From Marsupella aquatica (taxonomy: Eukaryota; Marchantiophyta), in the NCBI GenBank assembly GCA_973895155.1, contig OZ316895.1, positions 19,778,001 to 19,842,000 of the forward strand: a stretch of DNA of 64,000 nucleotides, in the 5' to 3' direction. The position numbers and the translations under genes are program-made. Positions within the stretch are counted from its first letter, which is position 1, and each line of letters opens with the position of its first letter. The notes under the pieces were generated by a model, which did no database searches, was not told where the DNA came from, and was given only the letters and a program-made list of their open reading frames with translations. Below, in pieces: positions 35,801 to 47,065 of this stretch.

Positions 35801-37100
35801 ATGGAGTGCCTTGTTCTGAGGTGGTGTCTTTTGATTCCTTTTCTTTCTTCCCCCGAACCTTCTTCCCATCATACCCTGGCTCTCCAAGAGGCAAAATGGC
35901 CTCCAAGTCCAATGCAGCCTTTGTCGACTGCTCAAGATCTGGCAACTTTGAAGGCGCAAAAAGGTTGTCTGGTAGTTTCCCTTCCTTTAGGAGGTTGGCA
36001 GCTTCCTTCTCTTTGGGCGTAATGAACTCAATCCAATCATTGAACTCCATGAATCATGGACAATTTTATCTCTCCCAGTCTAAAAAGACTCTTGCTGCTG
36101 GCTTCAGCCCGTCTGTTGGATACATTGACAGCGGGCCTTTCTCCGTCATCCATGCAGTTAGAGCACTTGGTAACACTTTGAAAGTAGAGGCTCCAATGCT
36201 CTCCTGATGAAGTAAATATCTGACCACACACCTCTTTGCACGCTTCCTCCACACATCTTTGCTTTGCTTTGCTGGATTCCACATCTTATTGCCCTCCTCA
36301 TAGGACCGAGTCTGTACAAATTGCTTGTAAATCTTGTTGTGAAACTCAACAAACTCGTCTTTGCTTCCATTGAAGTTCTGCCACTCACCATAATCATATG
36401 CACTCTCGGCAAACTCTGACATGATCAAACTGCCAACATGGGCAATGTAACACCACATTGACCACACTAGCAACCAAGCTCTCACTGCTAAATCACCATA
36501 TACATCTGGATGGTGGTATCACTTATTATCCTCCGCGGTTGAGAAATGAACGCGTAGTAACTTGTTTCGACACTCAGCAGGCATCACTGCACTTGCAAAC
36601 AATTTAACTCGATCCAACCCCACTTGCACTTGTGGCCGATCTTTTTGTTTACTCTGCAACTGGTGCAGCTCCTCGGCAATCTCCAAAAATTCCTCTCCAT
36701 TTGCTGGATTGACAATCTGAGCAAACTTCTGCATTTTGCCCTCCCAAGACCTACAGGCTTCACTCGTCATGAGTGCGGTTTCCTTCTGGAACTTATCCGA
36801 ACTCCAGGCATGGCCAATTGCAGCATCGGTTGCCATCTCCTTCGCAAGACAAATCCTCCCGTCTTCAATATTATTCCACGACATGATGTACACAATAGCA
36901 TCCTTTGTCATGCACTTGCTATAGCATGTCTTTCCATGCCCATGGCTTCTTGCTGCTAAGAATCTAGCATAACCATCCGGATGAAGCAATGTTTGATACT
37001 CCTCCAAAGGTGTCATCAACAACTTCTTCACCCTGTCTGCATCGGTCAACCAAGATGTCTGCACAATGTTTGCGCTTATCTTGCGTAAAAGAAGCGACAA
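35801..37100 (-). pseudogene. Partner gene, large central exon
   Basis: Covers TSWLTDADRVKKLLMTPLEE, HPDGYARFLAARSHGHGKTC, IVYIMSWNNIEDGRIC, then an in-frame TGA at 36519 and continuation VRAWLLVWSMWCYIAHVGSL, YDYGEWQNFNGSKDEFVEF, KRAKRCVVRYLLHQESIGA. After a frame break near 36060 it ends FNDWIEFITPKEKEAANLLK. Many Trp and aromatic residues suggest a folded domain. I recognise no family. Donor gtaagg at 35800. Confidence 0.6.
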
Positions 37101-37144
37101 ATGTTGGCGTCAAAGGCTATGTACAAGCAAATTACATCTCTGTC

Positions 37145-37550
37145 AGATGCTCTCCGAGAAGGCATGGATATCTCGGAGAGGCTCTCTGAGAAGGCATGGA
37201 TCTTCAAGAAGGCATGGATATCTCAAAGAGGCTCTCCGAGAAGGCATGGATCTTCAAGAAGGCATGGATATCTCGGAGAGGCTCTCCGAGAAGGCATCGC
37301 TCTCCAAGAAGGCATTGATATCTTGGAGAGGCTCTCTGAGAAGGCATCGCTCTTCAAGAAGGCATGGATATCTCGGAGAGGCTCTCTGAGAAGGCATCGC
37401 TCTTCAAGAAGGCATGGATATCTTGGAGAGGCTCTCCGAGAAGGGAAGGTTCTTTCTATCTCAGAGAGCCTCTCCGAGATAGCATTTTGAGTGCCAAACA
37501 TTGTATGTGTGTATGTATCTATCTTGGAGAGCCTCTCTGAGATAGGATTG
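37145..37550. repeat. Palindrome array 3 (intronic)
   Basis: More than a dozen palindromic half- and full-units with aaggcatgg- or aaggcatcgc-type spacers, inside the intron after the GNHR exon (donor at 37615). Confidence 0.9.
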
Positions 37551-37615
37551 CCTATGTGGGTGCAAAAGAACGACAAATGCAAGAACAACCAAAAACCAAG
37601 GGGGCGGTCACTTAC

Positions 37616-38288
37616 GCATTGAGGCCGTGCATTTCCTGCTCAATCTTCCTGAATCCTTGTTTTCCAGGTTGTAGAAGAGAGAATCTCATGCAAGGGTGGT
37701 ACTTCTGCTCGTCAAGATACTCTTCAGCCACTTGTCTCCATGCATTCAGGCGATGATTTCCATCAAACACCCAAAACATCTTACCCTTCAAAACATGAAA
37801 CTCCTCGTACTCATCACACTCCATCTCAATTTTTGCGTTAGCTTGTTCCCATAGAGGGTCCCAATCCGCGGAAAATTCAGACAGGAGTGGGTGGCGTTAT
37901 GCGCATTGGTCTCTGATATGTGGAATTCCCAAAACTTGTCCACATACCCATTCTTCACGAAGTCCTTCTTCATCTTGAGAATGGAACTCTGTTGGAGAGT
38001 CCAAACTGCCTCCATTGTCATCAAACGACATAGTGGAATCCAAGGTGGCTCTCTGGGCTTCCCGCTTGGTTCAGCTCCGAATGAAACCAAGTACTCCCCA
38101 ACAATCCCCTCGAATGCACCTTTGTTCAAACGTTCACCAGACACATTTTCAAAGTTCAGAACCTTCGGCTCCAGCTTCTTCACTGTGTGAGTTTCCCGAC
38201 CACTGGCGGTGCTCTCTGTTGTCTTTGATCTGGTCTGCCGACCAGACAATGAAGGAGAGGGAGTGGGTTGCTTCCTCTTCCCTGTCAT
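37616..38288 (-). pseudogene. Partner gene N-terminus with ParB-like GNHR segment
   Basis: Begins MTGKRKQPTPSPSLSGRQTR, a basic and probably disordered start that could act as a nuclear signal. Then ERLNKGAFEGIVGEYL, EPPWIPLCRLMTMEAVWTLQ, and after a one-base frame break near 37880, NAKIEMECDEYEEFHVLKGK and MFWVFDGNHRLNAWRQVAEE. The D/E-G-N-H-R-L-x-A-W block preceded by a hydrophobic strand resembles the G-E-R-R/G-x-H-R motif of ParB/sulfiredoxin-like folds, which bind or hydrolyse nucleotides or cut DNA. This is a motif-level call only. Donor GT at 37615. Confidence 0.6.
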
Positions 38289-38339
38289 TTTCAAACCTCA
38301 CCAACTACTGAATTGCACGAGCGCAACTTGCACAGCACT

Positions 38340-38800
38340 TGCACTGCCCATAGCTCAGTCGCAGCAAGCTCAATCACTGGCAGTGGCATAACACACAACA
38401 CAATCACACTACTTGCACAGCACTCGCACCGCACCGCCACAGGTCATCGCACTCAATCGCACCGCTTCCACCACTTGCACTCACAATCGCACCGCTTCCA
38501 GCACTCATACCACCACAACTCAGTCGTAGCAAGCTCAATCACTGGCAGTGGCACAACACACAACACAATTGCACCGCTTCTAGCACTCGCACCACCACAA
38601 CTCAGTCGCAGCAAGCTCAATCATTGGCAGTGGCACAACACACAACACAATTGCACCGCTTTCATAGCACTCGCACTTGCACCGCCACAGGTCATCGCAC
38701 TCAATCGCACCGCTTCCACCACTCGCACTCACAACCGTACTACTTCCAGCACTTGCACCACCACAGCTCACAGCACACAGCTCATAGCACACAGCACACG
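38340..38800. repeat. A/C-rich tandem repeat
   Basis: The phrase gcaagctcaatcactggcag followed by tggcacaacacacaacac recurs near 38365, 38529 and 38609, interleaved with caccgcttccagcactcgca-type units. It lies just upstream of the partner-gene ATG on the minus strand. Confidence 0.75.
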
Positions 38801-39388
38801 GAGAGGGAAAGATCACAAAGCAACTTACGCTCTCCGAGAAACATGAGGTCTTGCACTCGCTCGGCCTCAATTGCTCGCCTTTCAAATGAGGAAAGGCAAG
38901 AGACGGCGGGGACTCACCAAAGTAGTCATTATCATCATTAGGCAAAGGAAGATCTAGGGGCATCACAACTGAATTCACTATTGCCGTCATGCAGGTCGAG
39001 TCCCATCCAAGCAACGGGAGATCTATGGGACCACTCATTGATTACAAGTGGTAGGGGCCACGGGAGGAAGTTGACATGTTAGCAGTTTATTGGCTTATAT
39101 GTAGTCGTACTTTGATAATGATGAATGCCTAGATTTGACTCATGTCAGAGTTGCAACACTGAAGTACCTATACAGATGCTTTCATTATTACTCCCCCTTC
39201 ACGCTATAATGTCCTTGGTACGATTGACTCCAGACCAGATAAGGTTTCCTATCATTCCTTGGTATTAATGAGTACGATCGCTCAACGACCGGATTTAATT
39301 CCAAAAAATATACAGTACTCACATGACATGTCAGGCCAGTCTCAACTTCCTCATTGTCTCCAAGATGACATGTCATGCCAGCTAGGAC

Positions 39389-40011
39389 CCATGTCAGAGA
39401 AGCTCTCCACTCTGACATATAAAGTCGGGACTTAAGTCGGAGAGGCTCTCCAAGATGACATGTCATGGAGGACCCATGTCAAAAAGGCTCTCCGAGATGA
39501 CATGTGTGGGGACTTAAGTCGGAGAGGCTCTCCGAGTTGACATGTAAAGTGGGGACTTAAGTCGGAGAGGCTCTCCGAGATGACATGTAAAGTGGGGACT
39601 TAAGTTGGAGAGGCTCTCCGAGATGACATATCATGGAGGACCCATGTCAGAGCCTCTCCAAAATTGAATATACACAAGATCAGACCTTGGAGAGGCTCTT
39701 TGAGTTGACATATCAGGTTGGTGATAACTTTGGAGAGCCTCTCTGACAAATATTGGGCCTAATCCTTGCTACACACCTGAAGATGGCATCTCGAAGAGCC
39801 TCTCCAACATGGGTGGAGACTTCATACCTGCGCAAGATGGTATCTCGAAGAGCCTCTCCAACATGGGTCAAGGCTACATACCTCCACAAGATGGCATCTT
39901 GGAGAGCCTCTCCAAGATGAAACTTGGTGAGATCCGGTGCAAGATCTAATCTCGGAGAGCCTCTCCAAGATGGGTCGAGGCTACATACCTCCGCAAGATG
40001 GCATCTCCAAG
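39389..40011. repeat. Palindrome array 4, left part
   Basis: Units of the 23-bp palindrome and variants (for example ggagaggctctccgagttga) with tgacatgtaaagtggggact spacers, then longer spacers carrying tacctccgcaagatggcat. Interrupted at 40012 by MITE copy C. Confidence 0.88.
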
Positions 40012-40345
40012 GAGGTGTTTACAAAAGACAGCAAACAGGAAACAAGATTTAATAACAAAACTGGTAACAGGAAAATGGGTGAAAAAAAAATTTGAAATTT
40101 TTTTTGAAATTTTTTTTTGAGAAAAAAAAAAGGTTTTTTTTCAGTCGACCAGTTTTTTTTGCTAGCGCCCAAAGCTAGCCAAAAATGTTGCATTGTTAAT
40201 TTTTTTTGGAAATAACATGTTTTAGGAGACATTTTTAAATTGTCATTTTTCCTGGTAACAATGATTTTTTCCTGGTAATTATAGCATATTGAAAACAGGA
40301 AAAAAAATTCTTGTTTACCTGTTTCCTGTCTCCATCGCTATACCC
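40012..40345 (-). mobile_element. hAT-type MITE, copy C (inside palindrome array 4)
   Basis: 334 bp in inverse orientation to copies A and B, flanked by the 8-bp duplication tctccaag (40004-40011 and 40346-40353). The target sequence is itself part of a palindrome unit. Ends: gaggtgtttacaaaagacag and ctgtctccatcgctataccc. It contains the gctagcgcccaaagctagcc core. Confidence 0.88.
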
Positions 40346-40665
40346 TCTCCAAGAGCCTCTCCAAGATGAAACTTGGTGAGATCCAGTGCAAGATCTAATC
40401 TCGGAGAGCCTCTCCAAGATGGGTTGAGGCTTCATACCTCCGCAAGATGGCATCTCGGAGAGCTCTCCAAGATGAAACTTGGTGAGATCCGGTGCAAGAT
40501 CTAATCTCAAAGAGCCTCTCCAAGATGGTTCGAAGCTTCATACCTCCGCAAGATGGTATCTCAGAGAGCCTCTCCAAGATGAAACTTGGTGAGATCCGGT
40601 GCAAGATCTAATCTCGGAGAGCCTCTCTAACATGGGTTGAGGCTTCCAGATGGCATCTTAGAGAG
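40346..40665. repeat. Palindrome array 4, right part
   Basis: Continuation of the array beyond MITE copy C, with longer units of about 90 bp combining the palindrome, gatgaaacttggtgagatcc and tacctccgcaagatggcat. Confidence 0.88.
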
Positions 40666-40729
40666 CCTAATGGACACCCTAAACTTAGTCACTGTCACTA
40701 ATAGTTTTCATGCTCACTCACAAGGGTAC

Positions 40730-41150
40730 ATTGTCAAGAAGGATTCTCACATATTCAACGAGGGAAGAATATTTGTAACAATTTTTACGCTCGGTCTGGG
40801 CGATAAGGTACTCTGACAAAACAATCTTGACATATTCAACAAATAAAGAAGCGAGTCTAACAATTTTTACGCTCTATCTAGGCGGTAAGGTACTCTGACA
40901 AAACAATCTTGACATTCAACAAAGAAAAAAGCGAGTGTAACAGTTTTTACGCTCGGTCTGGGCGATAAGGTACTCTGACAAAACAATCTTGACATATTCA
41001 ACAAAGAAAGAAGCAAGTCTAACAGTTTTTACGCTCCATCTGGGCAGTAAGGTACTCTAACCAAACAATCGTCACATATTCAGAAAGAAAGAAGCGACTC
41101 TAACAATTTTTATGCTTTGTCTGGGCAATAAGGTACTCTAACAAAACAAA
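40730..41150. repeat. 81-bp tandem repeat upstream of the transposase
   Basis: The phrase aaggtactctgacaaaacaa recurs (with variants) with starts near 40805, 40887, 40967, 41049 and 41130, a period of 80-82 bp. Each unit also has gacatattcaacaaagaaag and a tttttacgctc..ctgggc segment. Its position just before the transposase ATG suggests a transposase-binding or promoter role, by analogy with other transposons. Confidence 0.85.
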
Positions 41151-41333
41151 GTCATAAGAATCAATAACAGTTTTCACATACTGTTTGTTGATTAAGTTAC
41201 GCTCTTGAGAAACAAAGAGGAATTGAGCAAGCCGGAAAGGCAATAACATCCCTTACATGAACGAGGCATCTCTCGGTGGATGCCACTTGAACTCTCTTGG
41301 TGCTCATTTTTAGTCTTTCTTCAAGTGGTTATC

Positions 41334-43246
41334 ATGGCTGGCCATGTGAGGATCACGTTTCCAGACAATGGAGACGTTGTTGTGCTAGCGACTGATGGTG
41401 TTGTTCGGCATACACCAGACAACAAATTAGCTCCTCGGTTTGATGTTGAGATTGGGGAGTGGGCACTCTTTGAGGCCGGCAATGTCTTACCATTGATTGA
41501 GGCAAACTCAGAGGAGAGTGGAGAGGAAAGGATATGGCATCTAAAAAGTGAAGTTTTGTACGTCCTTCAGCAGAGGGTGTACTCTGTTCCTCTTACTAAA
41601 GTTGGTTTGCAATCTCAAACTGGAGAGAAGATTTCAGAGTGGCCGGCAGAGGTAGAGCAAGCCGAATTTCTTGAAAGTGTTATTGCTGCAATGCTCAAAG
41701 GGAAAGGCACTTTGCGATGTGTAAAGGCTGCCCATTCCATTCTCAGAGTGCATTATCCCCAACAAGTCATGACTCTGCCGGAATGGTATGATGGGGATTG
41801 CATTTTTGAGCTCCCCGCATTCACAGGTATCCACACAAAGGGTGCCTTCTTCTTGGGTATAGAGCAAATAAATGACTGCTACTTGTGGAGCAAGCTCATC
41901 GAGATAGGGGCCCAAATTGGACCCAACGTGAACAAGGGAGGCTTCAAGTATAAGATTGGGAATGTGAGATGCCTGGGCTCTTTGCAATGTCCACATTCAG
42001 ATTGTCCGGCTTTTACAAGTAAGAAGAGCGCAATTGCACAGAATGGCAGCGAGATAGGGGTGGGAAAAATGAGGTTCCATTTCTTGTTGGGCGACTAGTT
42101 CTAGCAGAGAGTGTGATTTGCGACTTTTGTGATCGGCCTCCTAAGTGTATAGCCAAGTGTCCAGCCAAAATGTTCTACATCACTCCGACCTCTCATGACC
42201 ATTATATTTACAAGCACATGACACGTGTTGCTATGCATGTTGGGAGTCACTCACATCCGGCCAAATTTGTTCTCAAGAAAGATCGAAAAGCTTTCTTACA
42301 TAAGTTGATGGAGGAGAAATTGAAGAAGAATCCTCATGCAATGCCGTCTGTGATCAAGAGTGATCTAAGGGATATTTTTGATGACAAGGTTGCTGGGATT
42401 GTCACATTTGAGGAAGTACGGGATCTGAATGAAACATTGGCAATCCTATCAAATCGATCAGTTGTAAGATCTATGATACAGAGCATACGCAAGTATACCC
42501 ATGCCTCATCCAACCTCCAAGTCATCCTTGATCTTCAAAAAGAAACAATGTTTTCATTTGTCAAGAGCACTCTATTTCTAAACCAGAAGCTAGATACAGA
42601 TGAGCGCCCACATATTTTCAAGATGACTGTAAAGGGTCCAGGGTCTGGAATCAATCTCATTCGAAGGATGCAGCCTGGTGGAGATCTACAAGACTCATGG
42701 GTGATGTTTGATATCATGCATCGGATGACTGAGAGGCAATGGTACACAATGTCAGCTCATGTGTACGACCACCTATACAGAGGTCTCTGAACAATTTTTA
42801 TATGCGAGCTAGTTTCGGAAGATACTGCTGCACTACAAACTACATGGAAGGTCATGAAGCGAGTGTGTAAGGCAAATGGGCTTGACAATGTTACGTTTTA
42901 TGGGTTCATTGTCGATAATACTGCAACTGGGTGGAATGCAGTTCAAAACACATTCTAGGATGGAAGAGTTAATTCTCAAAAGGAGCAATCTGATGCATTT
43001 CACTAGGCGCAATCAGTGGAGAAGATGATAAAGAAATGCATTCTTCCTGGCAAAGCAGTTGAGCATAAGGAGCTTCTGGATTCATTGAGGGACGCTGCCA
43101 ATGTGGTTCTTGCATTTTGGACTTTTGAGAAGATGAAGGATTGGTGGAAAAATGGGAATGCAATCAAAGGAAAAACCAAGTCACTAGAGACATGGCTTTC
43201 GTGGTGGATTGTGCGGTTCTCCCAATGGGGAAACTTTATTCGGCTG
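41334..43246 (+). pseudogene. Transposase N-terminal and catalytic-core exon(s)
   Basis: Open to 42098 in one frame, then a one-base shift near 42070 (a run of A) into the frame that reads NEVPFLVGRLVLAESV and CDFCDRPPKC. The core has FDIMHRMTERQWYTMSAHVY and YGFIVDNTATGWNAVQ; I take the two Asp as catalytic candidates. The TAG at 43004 sits where related plant transposases have Trp (H-W-x-Q-S-x), so it looks like TGG changed to TAG. Exon end is at 43246 (ctg|gtaagt). Confidence 0.78.
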
Positions 43247-43275
43247 GTAAGTCTATGAATTCTTAGTAATATTCC

Positions 43276-43790
43276 ATCTCGGAGAGGCTCTCCGAGATGA
43301 TTAATCTTGGACATGTTAGATAGCCTCTTCGAGATGGACAACGTGGGTCTTCTCGGAGAGGCTCTCCAAGATGGAACATATGGGTAATCTCCGAGATGGA
43401 AGACGTGGGTACGTCATCTTGGAGAGGCTCTCCAAGATGGAACATATGGGTCATCTCGGAAAGGCTCTCCGAGATGGAAGAGGTGGGTCTTCTCGGAGAG
43501 GCTCTCCGAGATGGAACATATGGGTCATCTTGGAGAGGCTATCCGAGATGGAAGAGGTGGGTCATCTCGGAGAGGCTATCCGAGATGGAATATATGGGTA
43601 ATCTTGGAGAGGCTCTTCGAGATGGAAGAGGTGGGTCATCTCGGAGAGCCTCTCCCAGATGAAACAAATGGGCGACTCGGAAGACATGTTAGAGAGCCAA
43701 CTTTTATTTTGTAAACACATGGTTCATCTTAGAGAGGCTCTCCGAGATGAAACACTGGTCATCTCGGAGAGCCTCTCCAGGATGGACCCC
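43276..43790. repeat. Palindrome array 5 (intron of the transposase)
   Basis: More than a dozen units with atggaagaggtgggtc- and atggaacatatgggtc-type spacers, wholly inside the intron 43247-43866. The splice signals around it are gtaagt and a tttctatgtag acceptor. Confidence 0.92.
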
Positions 43791-43866
43791 GTTGGACATG
43801 TTGCAGATGTACACAATGACCCATGTAGAGTTTTTGGTAATAATCTTTTCTTTGATTTCTATGTAG

Positions 43867-43975
43867 GACATGGACAGAACTAAGTCTGCATTGATGCTAA
43901 ACCATAGCGGGGCAGAATCCGTGCATGCCGCGATGCGCCGATGGTCTTCCACAACAAAGATTGGGATAGTGCAAT
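43867..43975 (+). pseudogene. Transposase exon piece before the nested transposon
   Basis: Reads in phase from the previous exon: DMDRTKSALMLNHSGAESVH, AAMRRWSSTTKIGIVQ. The nested P/hAT-like element cuts the codon run at 43975. Joining to 53216 with one copy of agtgcaat gives GIVQSCITDATRAS in frame. Confidence 0.82.
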
Positions 43976-46900
43976 CCCGGGGTCCTCACTTAATAACTTC
44001 CGACCCATCACGCGCGAATAAGTATAGGGTTTTTTAATTCAATTTTCTAGAATACTTAAGAAGTTTTGTGGAAGAACTATAGGGGTTTAAAATTAAATCC
44101 CGCAACTTAGAAGTATAGTAGGGCAGCAAAAAAACCTTGCTCTTCAATATAAGTTGTTAGTATAAGATAGGGGTATTAGCCAACAAAATATATGGGGTAT
44201 ACGTGTCAATCTTTTATTGGTCCACGTGGCAATTCCTTTCATAACTTGGTTTAGGGGCACCATGTGGGGGACCATGTGTACTCCATGGCCAATTTGGGTC
44301 AAAATTTAAATTATGGGTGTGAGCGGGAGGTCATCTATGAGGGGAGAAGAGCAAGGGTCAGGCGCGCAGGTCGAGAGCCATTTAGGACCATCGATCCAGG
44401 TTAGTGCCGTTTGTGTCAACATCATGCGGCCATACATTGGTAAGACAGTCCATTCTTTGTTACTTGCAGCGAGACTTGCGGCGGCCATGCAGGGCCTGAT
44501 TTAGGGTAAAATTGAGCAGCGATGATCCAACCATCCATTTGTTGGGCCATCGGTTGGTTATGGTTTGCCCTGGCCATTTTGAGAAATTCGTGAACGTCTT
44601 GCAGCGTTTTGGGCAAAAATTGAGAGGGTGAGTCGCGAGGGTAGGGGCTAAACGCTGCCTTGATACTTTTCGAAAGGAAATGCATGCATGTTGCAGGGCG
44701 CTGCGATGCACTGATTGAGGAAGGTTGAAGATTGATCGAGGGCGAGATGACTGTGGATGGAGCTGCTGTGATCGAGGGGCACTAATTGCTGTGATCGGGG
44801 AGCTTTGCTGTTTGGGCTCAATGCTGCTTCGATACTTTTCCGAAGGATTTGCATGCATGCTGCAGGGCTTTATATTGAGCTGCAGCTTGATCGGGGGCGG
44901 GGCTGCGACTTTATATTGAGCTGCAGCTTGATCGGGGGCGGGGCTGCAACTTTACATTGAGGAGCTGTGATCGGGGGCAGGCTGCAACTTTCAATTGAGC
45001 TGCTATGATCGGGGCTGCAGCTTTTGATTGAGCTGTTGTACGTGATCGGGGGACAAGATTGAGCAAGGCTGAGATTGATCGGGGGGACAATTGTTGATTG
45101 AGCTGCTGCTGTGACCGGGGGAACTTTTTGTTGAGCTGGAGCTGGGTCGGGGGCGGGGCTGAAAATTTCAATTGACTGAGGAGCTGTGATCGAGGGTGGG
45201 GCTGCAACTTTCGATTGCGCTGCTATGATTGGGGTGCTGCAGCTTTTGATGGAGCTACTGTGATTGGTAAACCTAGATTGGGAATGATGGAGCTATTGTG
45301 ACCGGCAAACCTATGATCGATCGAACCTGTGATTGAGCTGCTATCATCGGCAAACGTGTGGTCGAGTTGCTATCAGCGGGCAAACCTACTTTTGGTGGAG
45401 TTTTCTATCCATTGCTCTTAGTGCTTTCGAATTGCCTATGCTGTGTGTCCTACTTTTTGTATAAATTGCACTCGTGATGTTAAGGGCAATGCTCATTTGT
45501 CTGTATGCTTTTCAGTTTACTTGTTGCCACCTTACGCTCCGCAAAGAAACTTCTCGTGCCATGCATCTCATCACTAGTCTGCTCTATTGCTCGCTACTCT
45601 GCTCTATTTCTTGCTCTACTCTATTGCTCGTTGCTCTGCTCTATTGCTCGCTGCTATGCTCTATTGCTTGTTGCTTTGTTGCTCTATTGCTCGTTGCTCT
45701 ATTGCTCACTGCTTTGTACCTCGTTGCTCTGTCGCTGCTCTGTACCTCGCTGCTCTTTTGACAGTCCATGCCAATGTTTGTTGTGCAATACCTTGCTTAC
45801 CCATAGCTTCATTTGTTAGCCAGCTTTCTCCTCATCAAGCCAGCTCCTTTGTCCTTGATCATGTGAGCTAGTGTCGAGAGCTCTTAAAGAATCCATGTCT
45901 GTATCTCCCCCCTCTTTTGCAAGCAGATTTATGAGAGCTTGTCCTGCTTGTAAGGATCCATTGAATGATGGCTTAGCACTCCAGATGTTGAAGTGAGAAG
46001 GAACTAGGGAAGGAACTTACCAAAAGTGAACACATTTAAGTGAGAGAAATGCCTGAACTGCAGTCGCTGCACATGTTGATCATACTAAAAGCTCATGTTC
46101 GGGTGGCAGTCCAACTCATTCCAAGTTGGCAATAGAGCTTGGACAGGAACTCTGAATTCCATGGATTGCTGAAAATCAATTTAGAAATAGAGGCTTTGAC
46201 TTGGCGCAAGGGAGCTAATTCGATCTGCAAGTGCCGTTTCATTCGATCTGCAAGTGCTTGTGGTGGAGTTTCCTCACTGTCCTGCTAGTTTTGAATTGCT
46301 TCCTTTGATTCATTCTGAGTGATTTGATTTTCTTGCTCAATAGAATGTCCTGTCAATCATCTCCCTCTCTTTGTTGCTCTTGAGTTCCCTTTGCTTTGTC
46401 TAGGAGACTTAGATAAACTATTAGCTCTTGGTGAATGCAATATGTGGCTGTTCCTCCAAGGCAATGGAAGGCATTCGTTTATACAAGGTGGGCATTGGTT
46501 CGAGTTGTGACTGAGGTGATTGTGGCTGTGATCAAGGTGCAGCAAGAGTTTTGATCCAAGTAGGGGAATAGCAGATTCGCCCTTGGTACAACAGAATCCC
46601 TAGAGGCACTGTTGTTTCTCCTCTGCCAGCTTGTGTGACATTCATTTGGCTTTGTGTTGTGTAGGTTTTCCAACCAAAGGTTCTCTTCAACATCTATAAC
46701 TTGGAACCAGTATTATGCAGTTTGGTATGCCCTGACCCTGGCTCTAGCTGAACTCGAATTGAAATTTAAAGTTGAATTTTAGTCAGCCTTTTCATATGCT
46801 CTTGACTTGTCTTGCAGGATGGATTGGCTTAGGATGTAGTGGAATCATCTGAGAAGCTTCAGCAATATACCAGGGTTCACATGTAAAGATTGTGGAAGGA

Positions 46901-47065
46901 GCAGGATTCAAATATCACCATTTGCTGCAGCTACAATCAAACAAGAGATTGATTAAAGGTATGATTCTATCTAGGATGCTTGTAGTTGCAAGTTACATAA
47001 TATCAATCTACTGTTCAATATATGTTGAATGGATGTTGAGGGGTTGCAGAACAAATGTTGAGTGA
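43976..47065. other. Left non-coding third of the P/hAT-like element
   Basis: It holds a G-rich tandem repeat (44868-45230: ttgatcgggggcggggctgc units, the first two about 41 bp apart) and a pyrimidine-rich minisatellite (45575-45760: ctctattgctcgctgct units). No convincing exon. The promoter for the plus-strand genes should lie near 46700-47050. Confidence 0.6.

Larger units (their letters stand above)
21120..38288 (-). pseudogene. Giant-MULE partner gene: ParB-like N-terminus, ULP1 protease C-terminus
   Basis: One minus-strand gene read through exon pieces in consistent order, with GT donors at 37615, 35800, 34803 and 26091 and an AG acceptor before 26602. Start ATG is 38288-38286 (MTGKRKQPTPSPS); stop is at 21120. 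N-terminal basic segment, then FDGNHRLNAW, a long unknown middle, an acidic/lysine-rich stretch (KKEEAKETKKPKGRKK, SDSEED), and ULP1 at the end. Introns hold palindrome arrays; one holds Copia-2. The ULP1 exon is split by an LTR element at 21389-25091. Present lesions are a frameshift near 37880, an in-frame TGA at 36519, and frame breaks near 36060 and 35580. ULP1 proteins cleave SUMO conjugates; whether this one does is inference. Confidence 0.75.
38289..41333. promoter_or_regulatory. Divergent intergenic region of the giant MULE
   Basis: About 3 kb separate the starts of the two element genes. It contains, left to right, an A/C-rich tandem repeat (38340-38800), a variant and then typical palindrome array 4 (39389-40665, split by a MITE), and five copies of an 81-bp repeat (40730-41150) just before the transposase start. 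Both promoters should lie here, but I could not place a specific TATA box with confidence. Confidence 0.55.

Noticed and set aside
45474-45871. Overlapping frames rich in Cys and Leu near 45500-45870
   Set aside because: They read through a ctctattgctcgctgct minisatellite in several frames at once, which explains the composition.
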